From Drosophila pseudoobscura (Eukaryota > Arthropoda > Insecta > Diptera > Drosophilidae), in contig NC_046681.1 in assembly GCF_009870125.1 (NCBI RefSeq), positions 15,761,001 through 15,825,000 of the forward strand: 64,000 nt of DNA, given 5' to 3'. The translations under genes and the position numbers were made by a program. Below, piece after piece: positions 1 through 13,747 of the stretch. The notes under the pieces are model-generated. The model saw only the letters and a program-made list of their open reading frames with translations, was not told the DNA's origin and made no database searches. Numbering within the stretch: the stretch's first letter is position 1; each line of letters opens with the position of its first letter.

Positions 1-1400
1 TCCACATCAAAAATAGAAAAAAAGAATCAGAATCGACGCCGAAGATTAGGGTGCGGCCAGCGCTATCCACTTGGCGAATAAATATCCAAAACATCCGAAA
101 TATCCAAAAATTCCTATAAACAAAAACTCGAAAATCGTGTGCTTAAATTCCAATATATTTTCGGATTTTTGTATGGTTTTGGTTGGTTTTTCGGGTGTTT
201 TCGGTTCGTTTATTTTTGGAATGAATATCGCAAGTTCATTTTGCACACAAAAACATTTTGCAAATGCTACAAAAATACTCGTCCGAATAATTAACGGCTT
301 GTGAAAAATTGCACTGGCTACTAGGTGTAAAAATTGCTTTTGAAATCCGTCGTAAAAAAACGATGAAAGGAAAAAGCGCAAACAACAGACAATTGGCGGG
401 GGATTTGCTTTATATAATTCTGAATCGGAATCTGTTTTCTTTTCTGATGAGTCAAGTAATCCACAAAGGGGGTACGCATGTGACCAGATAAAAACCAGGC
501 TAAATGGCGATTTGTAGGCGTTAAGTGATATTAAATTAACAAATAAGCAAAGTCATAATATTTGCATATTTTCTTGGAGTTTAAGAGATTTATTCAGGGG
601 GAAAGCATGTGTGAATAAGCCACAAAATGTATCCCAAAGATATACTGTGCCATGAATGCGGTGTTTATAGATGGCCACAAATATCTGCTTAGTCTCATCG
701 CATCGAAATGGCCAAAAGCAATAGATAAAGTGCCTCATTTCACGTATATCCAAAACAGATTCGCGAGATTGAGGGGCGGAACCCACCAGAGTGATCTCTG
801 AACGGAAAGCCGCCTATAAACAAGTTCCCAGCGAAGGCCAAACATTCGACGCAAAAGATTCGGACAGGCGGACGGACACACCCAATAGACAGACAGTAAA
901 TCGAGTACTAAACAAGGCTGATGGTACCGAGATGTGCCACAAAGTTATCCGATTCCAATTCGTAATGGAATCTACTTTCTAATGTCCAAAGGGCTCTTTC
1001 GCTTTCAGGCGAATTTTAAGCAAATTAAATTGTAAACAAGGCGGCAACAATTTGAGTCAATTAAAGGCTAATTTGATTCAATTTGTCTTAATCCCTCACC
1101 AAGTACAGCCCCCATCCACCCACTCACACAACCACCCACTAGTCCGTCCCCCATTTATCTGCGTTCTGGAAAAACAAATGCCTGTTTACGCAAGGAAACC
1201 CGCGAGGGAAAAACCCAAAAGAAAAACGGAAAATTACAAGCTGCGAGAAACAAATGCAAAACGCAATTAAAAGAGTGTGAAAAATAAATTGTGGCGCAAA
1301 TCCGAAATGAAATAAAAATCAAGCGGCGCTAAACACAAGCAAACCGCAAAATGGACTTTAAATTAATTAAATTTCCTGCTGGCCCGGGCAGTCGCCAGGG

Positions 1401-1580
1401 GCAATATTGCGAGAGGCGAGTGTCTGTAAAGTGGATCAAACCCGAGGCGATATTGCGAGAGGTGAGTGTGGGAGGGCGGCAAGTATTGCGAGAGGCGTGA
1501 TCTAATATCACAAGAGGCCAGTGTTGCAGGGCGAAAAGTCTCACAATCACACACAATATTGCGTGAAGCGAGTGTCTGTC
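1401..1580. repeat. Degenerate short tandem repeat with core TATTGCGAGAGG
   Basis: The core TATTGCGAGAGGCGAGTG recurs in degenerate form at about 1405, 1450, 1483 and 1556, spaced roughly 35-75 bp. Copies differ by small substitutions and indels. It keeps local open frames on both strands, which I regard as by-products of the repeat. No mobile-element family was recognised. Confidence 0.6.
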
Positions 1581-4500
1581 TTTAATGGAAGACAAAATTC
1601 CGTTTTAATTTGAATAAATTACAGTCGCGTCATGGACAATGGAAAAATGCCTGAGCAATGATCTCAGAGCCCCGACAATCCAACAATCCAGCAATCCGAC
1701 AATCCGCTAAATGCCCAAGTATTTTAATTAATTTACTTCGCTTGGGACTTTGAAACCACCATTAGAAAGCGGTTACAAAGTATTTCTTGTACCAAATATT
1801 TCACAATTTGACTTTTCCGCAAGCAGGTTGCATTTTCCAGGTATTTTTTCTGTAGTCAATTTTCCTTGACAACTGTGAAGAGAGTAGGGGACAACGAACA
1901 GGAGGTGGGGGGATGTACAATCGTTCAAGCAACACAAATTGCTACAAAAATGGCAAAGAAATTGTTTAGGCGGTTCCTCAAAAACGGTCCATCTATAGAG
2001 ATAAGCCAAAAGGAAACAGGTAAAACCACGAAAAACATCGAAACAGCCACGAAACAGAGAGTGTAAATCAAAGAGAGCGCTGGAGCATAAGAGAGTTGTA
2101 ACCACACCAGCAGAAGAGAGCGAGCTGATCTAACAGAATTGGGATCTTTTACATTACCTGAGTAGTGTTAACAGCTCTGTTGGCAGCTCTCATCTAAGAA
2201 CTCTGTTAAGGGCGCATGCTTATACATATATGCCTTTACATTAGGAGCACTCTCTTTAGAATGATCCACCTTTTATCCCCTTCTCAATTCGCAGCAAGAG
2301 AGCGAAGAATGGACAACTGAATCACAATCAGAGCATGCTTCTGAAGAAGGTCTATTTGTATAAGGTTCGGCCCAAGCAAATGCAGGTGAGGCTTGTGTTA
2401 CAGCAGATCGGGCATGCAAGTGCCCTTAGGAAATGCGCTGCACCTTTTTATTCATGCACTTTGAGCTGAAGTAATCCCTAAGGAACCAAGTGCATTCTAC
2501 TGCAGTAGATCAAGCAATTAGTTCTGTAAGAAAACTCTTAGGATTACTCTCCGCTACAAGCTGCTCTTCTCTTTAATTACATTTTGGCACACCTCCAAGC
2601 GGCCCCCACTCATTCGCCTCTTCCCTTAGGATTTACAATGCCGGCGGGCCATAAACTGAATGAGAATCAAGAATTCCGACGACAAATATTTGAGGAGCAC
2701 AGAGAAAAACAAATCCAAACGCACAAAAAACAATTGAAAGAAAGCACCGTTTGCTTAAAGCACATTAGAAACTAATTTGGAGAGTGGGTAAAGGGGGCGA
2801 CGGAGACGGAGACGCAGAGAGGAAGAAGCACCGCTAGCTTGAACTTTAGTGTTAGTATTAGTAATGTCGCCGGCTGTCATCGGCGCTCGGTGTTTCTTAT
2901 CATCAAAACATGAAAATGTACAAGAAAAGATAAGCAAATAAATAGAGACGTAGTTTGTTGGCTTACGCTTTTTGTTGCTTTTATGCTTTCTTTTTGTTGT
3001 TAGTTGGGGGCCGAATATGGTCTGGAATGGGAGTGGGAGGAGGAGTGACCAAAAGGAACGTGTAAGAATGTTGACGCTATGCGAGCATATAGACTATGCG
3101 ATACCCTATAGGGTATTTTGGTGCACACGTTCTATATACGATTATGTCTACCGTTTACTTCTGTGGCTCCTTCAATCTACCCTGTACCCAGTACCCTGTA
3201 CGAGTTACATCCTATAAGCTTTTGTCCACAGCAAGTGGCACACTTTACCCCCCTGTCCCTGTCCCTCTCCCACCCACAGACCCGGCCAGACAGGAGAGGG
3301 ATTACTCACACAAACAATCTGCTGTTCTCCGGGACTCTGTTTCTTATCGGAAGAGCAGACATTGGATTTGTTTACATTACATGTGAAAATAATGAAAAAT
3401 TTAATTAAAGTTTATCTGCTGTATGCTGGGGGGCCCACCACCATCATCATCATTTCTTTTCTTTGGCTCTGCTTTCTTTTTCTCGTACTTGCTCCCGTAA
3501 TTATTTTTTGTAGTATTATTATTCACATGACAACTGTCGGGCGCAGCAGCGACAAATTTCCGCAAGAGCAGACACCAGGCAGCAGACAGAAGACAGAGCT
3601 CGGAGCAAACTCCAGTTTTCATGGGATTGACATAGTTTTTGGATTTGAGCGGAAATCAAGGCGAAAGTTTTGGCATTAAGTGGGAGAGAAGACAGCGAGA
3701 CGTAGGAGGGAGTCCAAATCCAAGTGCAAGACCAACTCGCATTCGAATTCGAATGAAAACCAAGAAGAGAAGCAGCTCAGACGAAAGAAGAAAAAGAAGG
3801 CGCAGCTTAATAGTTTTTCTGTTTCTATTTTACAAGGCAAGGCAGACGATGGGAGCAGAGCAGACAGAAAAAAACTGGGAGAGGTACATAACAAAAGTTC
3901 AACGTAGTCGACTTTCGAATGCCCTTCTAGGGTTACAGTAGATGTGGAAATTCACACTACCCTCATGTATGTCTCATTTTGTCTACCCTCTCTACAACTT
4001 TTACTCTTCCTCTCTTTTTTTATTCAAAGTTTCAGCATTGTCCATTACAACACCTTTTGCGGCCCCAGAAAGTTTTTTGTTTATTGTATGACATTATTAA
4101 TTATATTTATTAATCACGAACAGGCGATTTCTACAAAAATATCTGTGTACGTGAGTGGAAAACATAAACGAAAAGCTCAACATAGATGCGTATCTTACAT
4201 AAAAATGCTGGCAGACAGGGGCCCCATAAAAGCCACAAAAAATATATTTCCCAATTTGATGTCAACAAAAAAAATAAAAATATAATTAAATTTGAGAAAT
4301 TTCCAAGGTATACAAAAATATATGTATATAATTAAATTAGAGAACTTTTTCTATATGTTTAATATGGCCTCATAAATCAGAAGTTCTTTCTTCTTTTCCT
4401 AAAAAATCTTTTAGGATGGAAACAAAATTTTGAATAATCAAAACTCATCAAAAACAAGAAAAGAAAAAAGAAAGGATGGTTTCCTTGGCCAAGGTCTGCC

Positions 4501-5541
4501 TTAAATCTTTCCCAAGGCGAAGCCAAACTTTAAATTGAAACTATAATTAAACACAAATTTCAAGACAACATCCGCAGACTTCCCTTCTCACCAAGCCGCT
4601 GTTAGCCAAAACCAGCTGGCTCTTTAAGCCACGATGTTAATGGGTCAGAGTCGAGCAAAAAAGTGCCAAGTAAACATCGAGTTAATTGGGTCTCCCGCCC
4701 ATCCGCCATCCACGGACTATCCGCAAAAGTAAAAGAAACCCAACAAACTTTTGACCAAAACTGTAGGGCTTTTTCCTCTCGTTATTAAACAAAAGCCATC
4801 GCCCCAATGCCCCAACGCCCATCGTTCCACAGTTCCATCGACTCAATTAACGTAATGAGAGAGAAAAACAGGCAGAAAAAATGTGAGAGCCCAGGAAAAC
4901 AAAGGCCATCATCTAGAAGCGTAAGGGCGTGGTGGGGCACGGACACGACTCGGGGGCATTCACACACACACACACACATTACGAAAACTAAGGTCAAGTG
5001 GTCATTGTCTCTGTGGCAAGCAGCCCAGCATCGCCGGGGCATCATCGCGCAAGTAATTTGTAGGAGCCATAAAAAACGCACCAAGCACCCAAGAAAATTG
5101 AGGAAAATGTGAGGCGGCTCTGAGGCGGAGAGGCGAGAAAAACAACATCACCCATTGATTTATGCCCAAGGATTACGGAGGATAGGGAGGGGGGAGGCAG
5201 GCACACAGTGTGGAATGGAATGTGTCGCCTAATAAATCAAAAATAAAGAATAACATCACGAGAGTAAAGGCCTGGCCGCTTTAAAACTCAGTCAGCGGTA
5301 AGCCGCTTAGACAGAGCCACCCGCAGGGTTGAAAGGATAATGGCTATAGCAGTTCTGATGATGATAGAGCACAGGGTAGGAGTATCCTTCTTCCATTTGG
5401 GGTCACAGACTCAGAAGAAAGCGGAAGGCGCTAAGACGGAAAGAAAGAAAATGGTACGTGCATTAAAGTTGTCACAGTTCATTGAGCACTTGGGGGCGTC
5501 GGGGGTGTTGGGCCCACCAAATCAATTAACATCCATAATGT

Positions 5542-5567
5542 CCCCCCCCCCCCCCCCCCCCCCCCCC
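5542..5567. repeat. Poly(C) homopolymer, 26 nt
   Basis: An uninterrupted run of 26 C residues. Two similar tracts occur in this window, at 31888-31915 (C) and 41855-41873 (G). The exact length is unreliable in any assembly. Confidence 0.95.
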
Positions 5568-6593
5568 GAAAGACAAGATCAAAGTCGCCCATTGTCGCCG
5601 TTCGAGCGGAAACGGGAACAAACTTTGGGAGCAGCAGCGCGCTTCCCGAGAAAGATTGCATCGTTTGCATAATTTTTTCGTGCCTTTCCACAGAGAAACA
5701 CGAGGCAAGAGACAAAGAAAAACAGAAAGGAAAACACACAGTGACAGCGGTAATCGGGGGCAAAACGAAACGAAAGGAACATCCAACGAATTGGAAGTGC
5801 TCTTAAAGGAATGGAAATTCGGATTCAAAATTTAGAATGGCAGTAGTTTTGGCATAAGCAGGCATAAGCTTTGAAATAAAGATAGAATTATTTTACAAGA
5901 GATATGGTTTCTTATAGGAAGAAAAAAGAAGACAGAGAACATAAAAAAGTACAAATACCCTATTCCTATACGAATTAATACTTATCTAATCAAAGCTGTT
6001 GACTTTTACCAATTTGAGCCGTTAATTGATTTAAAAAAAAACACCAAACAATCAAACATAAGTTGGAATAGAACTTGTTTTGCTTTTATATGAAATTATC
6101 TAATCAAAAGTTGATGAAATTAAAGCATTTTTGATGGAAATAATTCACATAATAATTCACTTGGACCAATAATAATAAAAATATAATAACTGCTAAAAAT
6201 ATTATATTTTTCCTATAGGATTCTTAATTTTTAAAAGAAATATTAATAAAAGCTCAACGTTTTTATCAATTTGATATATTTGATGGTAAAAAGTCAGTGA
6301 AAATGCTATCTACATAATTTTTAGCAACAAAAAACTTCTTTCAGCTGATAAACCCCTTCAAAACAAAAGATTTCCCCCAAACCAAAAGATGGGAGCGGCA
6401 TGCCCCAAATACTGCGCGTTACACCACTAAGGGATGATAATGCTGCTGCTGCTTCTGCTTCTGCTGCTGACTGGAATGCCAGACAAAAGGCATAAAAACT
6501 ACGAATCCGAATACGAAATAGTTTGCCACCCTCCACAAAAAAGGGAGGGCCGGCCAGTGGGAGTGGAATAGGGAGTGGATTTGTGGTACTCAC

Positions 6594-9500
6594 CAAAACA
6601 TTCCTTTGATTCTCTTTATCCAACAGAAACTCCATGCTCTTGTGCGGTCTCCTGACGGATGCAATCTGTACACCGCCGGCAGCTGGCGAGGATTTGATAT
6701 GGTGTCCATTGACCACCACATCCCCATCGAGGAGGTCATCATCATCCACATCCACGTCGTAGGCGGCACTGGTGACATTCAGACGCTTCACCAGATACCG
6801 CTTGTGGGGCTGGCTCAATGGATTGCAGGTGATGTCCATTAGGGAGCGGGTTTTGCCCGAGATGACCGTCTCGTGGGTGTCCAGATTTGTCTCAATCAAA
6901 CCCATTTTGCCGGATCCATCCTCATCGTCCAGTACGGGGGATACTTGCACGGGCACGGCAGTGACCATTGTGGGGCGCATTCCGGCACCGGCACCGGCAC
7001 CGGCACCGGCGCTGGAGCCGGCTCCCAGCTGATTGAACATTTGCGTCTTTTGGGCAACGGTGGCCCGCGAGGGCGACTCGGTGTCCCGCATCCTCGCCGC
7101 TTGCATGCCCGCCGACAACTGGTCCGCAAACTCGCGATACTGTTCCCGCTCGGCGCTGAGCAAAGCCTCCGAGGCATAGGCATGGGTAGCACTTGCTGGC
7201 ACCGTTGGCGGAGGCGCATGCGTCAATCTGGGCGGCTGTTTGGGCAGCGGCGGCTTGCCGGTAACCACCTTCTGCAATGTGGATGTCTTGGCCAGAGTCG
7301 AACCACTGTGCACACTCGCGGTGCTGGCCTCAGAGGCGTTGCTGTCGTCCAAGGTCTGGACATTGGACGATGCACTCCTTGGCGGCTTCAGGGGTATGTG
7401 TATAAAGTCCGCCGACTTTCCGTTGCTCTGTTGTTTGGTGGCCTTCACGGGCGCTGCCTTTGTCAGCGGAGGCTTCTGTTCGAGTTGCTGCTGCTGCTGT
7501 TGCTTCTTTTTGCGCCTCAGCGAGAAGCGCAGGCCATTGGCGAATCTGGAGAGGAAACTCTTGGAGCTCGGGTGCTTGTCGTCTGTTTTTCCCGGCGACT
7601 TTCCACCCTTTTGTTTTGTGGGGGATTCCACTGTACCACTGGCGGGGGGTGCCATTTGGCGGCGATCCTCGCGCTCGTGCGGCTCCTCCTCGTCGTAGCG
7701 TTGCAACAGCTGCTGGGAGGCGTAGAGTATGTGGTGGGCGCGGTTCGTGGGCGGTTCACTGAGGATCGGCAGATGCAGGCTCAGGGGACGCTGAGGGGGC
7801 GCGGTATCACGACTGGCGGAGAATGGCAAAGAGTGCGATGGCGAGGGTGAGCTGGAAGCCAATGTCGATGTCGATAACGGTGTCGATTGCGATGATTGCG
7901 CGACGGCGCGTTGTTCGTGAATGAATGCAGTCTCGTTTCCAGAATTTGAAACGGGCTCGTGTCGGGGCTCCGAATCGGCTTCGGCAGCGGCAGCAGCAGC
8001 GGCTGCGATGTTTGCGATGTTTTCGTTGTTGTCATCGCTCTCTTCGGCATCGCTCTCTGCCGTGGCGATCGTCGCCAAACTCTCTTCGGCTGTTGCTGGC
8101 TCTTCTGCTGTTGCTCTCTCTTCCAGCTCGATACTCACTTCAACTACCACACTCTCCTGCGGTTGCGTTTCTCTTTTCTGCTGCTCTTGATTGTAGCGCG
8201 CCGCTATGTTCTCATTCTCTTTGGTGTTGTGCATTACAGTGGCGTCCACATTGTCCATGAGCTCATCGTCGTCGTCAGAGTGCCCGGGAGTGTCGCTGCC
8301 GAGTCCTGGATCCTCCTGTGGCTCCTCCGAGGATTGCTCCTGCCAGCAGTACTTGCTCACCACCGGACAGAAGCTCACCTCCTTGCTGAAGGAGTTCCTG
8401 GAGCCCGCAGGCAGTAGAATGCCCAAAGGTTTGGGTTGATTCGCCGACTGCGGCAGCTGGTGCATCGATGTGTGGGCACTGCTCACGTAGATGTCATCCT
8501 CCGTCTCCCCGTTGCTGTTGTCGAAGGCAGAGAGATTGGGCGTGCTGCTGACGAGGCTCTTCTGCTTGGCCGCCGCCGCCTGGGACTGGAAGCGTCTCTT
8601 GGGCAGCGCCCTGGGCGGCGGCACCTTTGTGGGACTCATTTCCTGGGCATCGAAATTGCACTGCTCCAGCGACTGCGCATAGGAGGTGCGCAGATTTGTG
8701 GGATCCTGATCGAATGTCTTGCCAAAACTCGAGAAACTCAAGACAGCCGCGGGCGGCAGGTTGGGTCTCTGTTTGGGCGTGGGCGTGGTGGTGGGCTGGG
8801 TGTCTCCACTGACTTTTTTCTGGCGTGGAGGCGGCTTCCTTATCGTCAGTTGGACATGCTGCACCTGGGGCGGTTCCTCTGCCTCCAATTTATGGCTGCT
8901 GTCGACCTGATCCTCCGCTCCTGCTGTTGCTGGTCTGTCATTCAGAATGGACACGTTCTTGTCGTAGATTTTGCTCAGCTCATCCAGCAGGAAGTTCCCC
9001 TTGCAGATGATCTGCTCGTAGTCTCCGCCGGATAGACTGCTTCGATTGGACATCTCCAAGGGTTGACTGCTCCTGTCAGACATGTCCAAGGGTTGGCAGT
9101 GTTCCAAGGGCTCTTCTGCGGGTTGACTTCTCTTGGAGTTCCTCTGCAAATCTCCCACCTCTGGCTGTGTATCCGTGTAATCCAAGAGCGTAAGGTTCTG
9201 ATAGCTGGCGTTCATGTAACCCGCACCGGTGGATGCTGCCGCAGAAGAAGATGGAGCGCCTCCCCCCAGTCCCCTCTTGCCCACGTTCCAGCTGCAGCTC
9301 CTGCGAATCCTGGGCTGCTGACAAAAGTCCAGGAAGAAGTCGTCGCGACGCTCTTCCTCCTCCAAGTCGTAGTCCTCGCTGGAGCTGTTGCCGCCGCTGC
9401 TGTTGCTGTGGCAATTCCGTGGCGCGGGACGATTGTGGCGCGTACGCGTTCGTCGGCGCCCCAATTGCTGCAGCTCGTTGGGCAGGGAGGTGGCCCCAAG

Positions 9501-11710
9501 GACAGGGGAGCAGTCTGCGGAGGAGGAGGAGCTGCTGCTGCTGCTGCGGCTACTCCGACTGCAACGTGGATTTCCGCTGCTGGCCAGCACGTAGCCGTGT
9601 ATATCGTTTTCCGCTGGAAAACACTTGGACGACGTAGACGACGACGACGACGGCGACGGATCGATGGCGGCGTTGATGTGGCGGTGGCGACTCGTGGCGG
9701 ACGTTGGCGATGACGATGAACCTCGCGGCTCGCGTATGTCGGGCAAACTGTTGCGCAGCCAAGTGAACGAGGCGGCGGACGACGATGAGGCTGCCGATGA
9801 TCCGCTGGGCGATGCCAGTGGCGAGGGCAGTGGCGATGGCGATGCTGATGATGCTCTCACCGTACTGCTATTAATAGACGACGACGGAGAGAGAGGCATG
9901 GGCATAGACATTGCTGCTGCCGCTGCTGCTGCTGCTGCTGGCGTAGTAGCCTCCGTCGTAGTCTGCTCTATTTTCGTCTGACACAAATCATGTCCGCCAT
10001 TGGAGTTTTTGGAATGTGGCACGACGGTTGCAGACTCCTCCAGCAGCAGCTCCTCCTCCTCCTCGCACAGCTTGTCGAAATTCTTTGGTATGGATTTAGA
10101 TTTCTCGCGTCGCAATGTGCTCGGCTCACAGTAGCCGGAATCCTCGGAGAGATTCTCCGCCGAATTGAGTGGTATACGTCGTGCGGCACCACCGTCCTGC
10201 TTGCCACTGGCCACTCCGCTGCCTTGGCAGGAGCTCAGGAGGCTGTGGCCGCTGCTGTCGCTCGAGGAGCTGGTGCTCGACTCGGAATCCGACTTGATTT
10301 CCGCTTGGAGGAGGTTCTTCGCGAACAGCTCCCGCTGCTGCTCTTCAAAGTTCAGTTTGTTGAGCTCGAAATACGTCTGATGCAGGCGTCCATCGCTGGA
10401 CTCGTAGCGCTTCATCAGCGACAGGGAGTTGGCTGATCCCCGCCGGCTCTCGGGATTACTGTCGCTGGCACTGGCACTGGCTCCCATTTCGCAGTTGAAG
10501 AGCGACGGCGAACTGTTGCCCAGGCTGTTCATGCTCTGGTGCTGTTCCTGCAACGTCAGCTGCCGCTCCAGGGACTCAAACTGCACCAGAGAGGAGCTGC
10601 GCGACAGCGAGTGGAACGAATCATTGTCGGAGTAATAATCGTCAAAGATCCCCCCCCGACGACTGCCCGTGCTGCTCCTCTGGCCCTGACTGCCGTAGCT
10701 ATCCCTGGCACAGGCCTCCAGAGCCAGGAATCTCTCCAGACTGTTGTGCGATTCGGCATCATAGCGACGATGTAGTCGCATTTGCACACCATCCTCCAGA
10801 CTGTGCGGCTGGTCAGGCTCCTGGCAGCGTCTGGGTCGCTTGGGCGGGCAGGCAAAGTCTCTTTCGGAAATTGCATCGATATCTGAAAGATATTTAATTG
10901 ATTATTTCCGTTCGAAGCGATTTTTGTAATCATTTTGCTTACCTTTTGTCACTTCGATGCGTATTACGGAACCCGTTTCCGACTCTGTGGAGCTCCAGAA
11001 GCCACCACCGCAATGGCCAGTGGAGCCACGATGCTGCTGCTGCTGCTCGTGGTAGCCATTCCAACTGTTTTGTGCATGCTCCTCATCCTCGCTGGTCTCC
11101 TCCATGATGGGCTCCAGCATTTGCCGGGAATTCGACAAGTAAATGGCATCTGAAAGATGCAGAAAAAAGATAAGTTAATTGTCTGGCCGCATCTTCTGTG
11201 TTTCAGTGCCCACTTAGCATCAGTGCCTGCCATTTGCGCATCTTCATGGGTGGAAGAACCATCTCCAGCTGTGCCTACAACAAAACTAAAACCAAGAACC
11301 AAGAAGCCAAGCGACAATCTGTCAGACTGCCACAAAAGAGGCACAAACTCTCTCAGTTCCTATCCCTATGCCTGCGCCTTTGCCTTTGCCCTATCCCTGC
11401 CACTGCCACTGCCTTCTGCCACTGCCACTGCATCTGTCTGTCATCCGATTCCATTTAGCTGCAGCTCTTGATCTTATCTGCTCCACTGCGGCATTATTCA
11501 TGCCGCTTAATTATGCAATTTATTAATAAAGTCCATAATGGCAGGGCATTCAGTGCAGACAGACACAGACGGCTGACCCAAAGGCAGGCATTCCTCTGCT
11601 CCTCTTCTCCGATGCCCCTTCTCCTTACCTTGCTGCTCGAAACTGTTGCCCAAACTGTTCCATGTTGTGGGTGTATTACTCAGATAACCCGCCAGATCGA
11701 GGTGCTCCAT
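6594..11710 (-). CDS. Large Ser-rich, probably disordered protein of unknown function (5' coding part, partial)
   Basis: I do not recognise this gene. Three coding exons join in phase on the minus strand: 11710-11629 (start ATG in context AAAAATGG, peptide MEHLDLAGYLSN), 11149-10943, and a 4.3-kb exon at 10882-6594. The junctions use consensus GT/AG sites. The frame stays open for 1526 codons and reaches the last donor at a codon boundary, so at least one more exon lies downstream. The apparent continuation to 6321 is intron read-through. The protein is low-complexity: runs of Ser, Ala, Gln and Glu/Asp, many SP and PP motifs, and an Ala9 run. A strongly basic patch near residues 1195-1215 (SRFANGLRFSLRRKKK) could bind membrane or nucleic acid. 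The last part, from about residue 1380 (for example SGKTRSLMDITCNPL and RPHKSMEFLLDKENQ), looks more constrained. No signal peptide, membrane segment or catalytic domain is visible. A scaffold or cytoskeletal adaptor is possible but is only a guess. Confidence 0.85.
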
Positions 11711-12120
11711 TTTTTCCGAGGGTCTGCTTCAGTGTTTTTTTGACAAGTCCTCCTAGCACTCAAGTCTTTGTCAATTTCAATACGTTGCTTAATATATATA
11801 TCGTTTGATGCAATGCAATTTAGTTCTTTGTAGTTCCAAGTATCACATCGGTTCGTGTCTTATATTCTGTAGCTACCGCTTCTGCTTCTCTCGTTCTCGT
11901 TCGACGGTTGTTCGCCTTTTGGTCAGTTTCTCTTCAGTGAATGCGAATGCGAATGTGATTCGGGGTGTGAGTGTGAGTGCATCTGGAGCGTTGTTTTAGA
12001 GCACCTTCCATTTCCATTCGTGTTGCCTTTGCAGTTGCTTTGTTCTTTGCGGTCTCTGCAATTCGGTGGCAGCATTCGAGTACAGAATTTTGTTCTATTT
12101 TCGATAAGCGAAAACGATAT
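11711..12120 (-). other. Probable 5'UTR portion of the first coding exon of the large minus-strand gene
   Basis: A strong acceptor (pyrimidine-rich, ending TTGGTTACAG) sits at 12122-12121 on the minus strand, directly upstream of the exon with the start ATG at 11710. The sequence between is A-rich and leader-like and contains upstream ATGs. A second possible acceptor, GAAGCAG, lies about 20 nt before the ATG. No transcript evidence is available here. Confidence 0.35.
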
Positions 12121-12537
12121 CTGTAACCAAACAGAAAACAGAGAAGGGTGGGGAGAAAATACATTAGTTCAATTTTTTGCGATAAGAATTGAGAGTCATA
12201 TGGGAATATGAGCTAAGGAATACAAGTTGGGACAACAATAGCCACCAAAAACAATGTTAATTCTATTAAATAATATTTACGATACTTTCAAAAACCTTTA
12301 AGAGTTATATTGTATTTCTTAAATCTCCACATAAACCTACACTTTAGTATTTTAAGCAATTCAACTTTTTAGAACACGTTAGCACGCTTAAATCTTGAAA
12401 TCGGGACTAAATAACGCATTTCTGTAGATTTCAGGCACCTTTTAAACACTCAAAATACCCCTAATTATCCTATTTAGACATCAAACTTCTGTACAACTGG
12501 AATAGTGACTAATTGGACCCCTACATGGCGTTCTAAA

Positions 12538-12810
12538 ACATCAGAACTCATTAATTATCTGACTTGAAAGTATTTAAAGCTTTGAGACCTCGTACTAAAT
12601 GATTTTCCCAAAGATCTAAATGTGTTTAGAATCTACTTTGTAGCTCTCGCATTGATCCAAGTTCTTTTCTTGGCCAATAACCTTTCATCTTAGATATTTC
12701 ATGGCAGATACTTGTGCTTTGAAACATCAGTGCTCATTAATTATCTAATTTGAAAGTATTTAGACCTTTGAAACTTCGTACTAAACGATTTTCCTCAAGT
12801 TCTAATGGAT
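12538..12810. repeat. Imperfect direct repeat, ~85 bp units, ~186 bp apart
   Basis: The segment starting ACATCAG at 12538 (CTCATTAATTATCT, then TGAAAGTATTTA, CGTACTAAA, GATTTTCC) recurs from 12724 with the same order of blocks and about 15-20% differences by eye. The first copy ends with TTTCCCAAAGATCTAAA, which is the reverse complement of a block in the tandem duplication at 13838 and 14005. Confidence 0.7.
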
Positions 12811-13747
12811 TTTTCTCTCTACATAATGGCTTCTATCATCAATGCAAGTGCTTCGATGGACCAAGAACTATTTTTAAATTGTACTTTAATGCAGGGGATA
12901 ATCTACTTAATCGATTGGACAGCCCAATCTCTTGCCCCCTCCTCTTGGCATTGCAGTGGCAGCATATCATGGCCGGGCATTGGATTTCAATTGAAATGTT
13001 TCTTTAAAGAAACTTTTCAGCCTTTTTCAGCTTGGATCGTGTTGTGAAATGTGTTTATAAATATCCCCTGAAGTTTACATAGCTCGGAATTGTGAAATAA
13101 ATACGCGTACGGGTACACACACGGATGCCCCAGTGACGTTGGCGCAAATATTTGTTGTGTTCTGCCGTGCAGTGCTGTGCCCCTGTTTACATTTGGGGCA
13201 TAATTTAAGCTCCCAGTCTCCAGACGTGGCCCCCGCCCTTCTGACATTGAAATGGGATTCGAAATCAATGTGGAATCTGGGTTATCAGCATTAATACTAC
13301 AACAAAGATCTGCCTGAAATGCAAAAATCTATAAATTGTAAAATTGCAACTGGAGGCAATATTTGTGCAAAACAATTTTAGATTTTTGCAATTTTCCTAC
13401 GAGTGCTGTTGTTGCCCCACTCGAATGCCCATTGGATCGCCGTGCAGCTGGCGGGGTGCTCCGGGGAGCTATTTGTGATTTATATTTATAATTTTTTGCC
13501 ATGTGCAAGGCATACGAGCGCGAGTACTTTACAGAAATGCTTATTAGCATTTGGTTGAGGCAGGGGCACATGGAGGCAGGGGGCTGCAATTAAAGGCACC
13601 CACATGGCGGCCTCTAGGGGCGGTGCATTCAACGCTTCACAGGTGCCACGAATAGGGTAAATGCAACTCTCCAGCTTTTCCATTTATTCCAAGACGGTAG
13701 AGTCATAGATTTGGATAGAAATGTGTGGGTGTGATGATTAAAGGTGG

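Larger units (their letters stand above)
1..6593 (-). other. Intronic or downstream DNA of the large unknown minus-strand gene
   Basis: The minus-strand coding exon that ends at 6594 finishes with a strong GTGAGT donor, so this stretch should be the following intron and may hide further 3' exons. I found no minus-strand open frame here with Drosophila-like codon use and splice sites in phase. The longest frames, up to 113 codons, are AT-rich or follow simple repeats. Contents are A/T-rich DNA, a degenerate repeat at 1401-1580 and a C homopolymer at 5542-5567. Confidence 0.5.

Noticed and set aside
6321..6593. Continuation of the large minus-strand frame past 6594 to a stop at 6321
   Set aside because: A strong GTGAGT donor sits at 6593, and the extension changes composition to Ala/Leu/Phe runs, so it is read-through into intron.
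6873..7850. 325-codon plus-strand frame opposite the large gene, and similar antisense frames over other exons
   Set aside because: Mirror frames caused by GC-rich codon bias and Ser/Gln/Ala runs of the true minus-strand exon.
9500..9990. Trinucleotide repeats in the large exon as unstable expansions
   Set aside because: They encode interrupted Ser/Ala/Gln/Glu runs common in fly proteins; no pure long tract.
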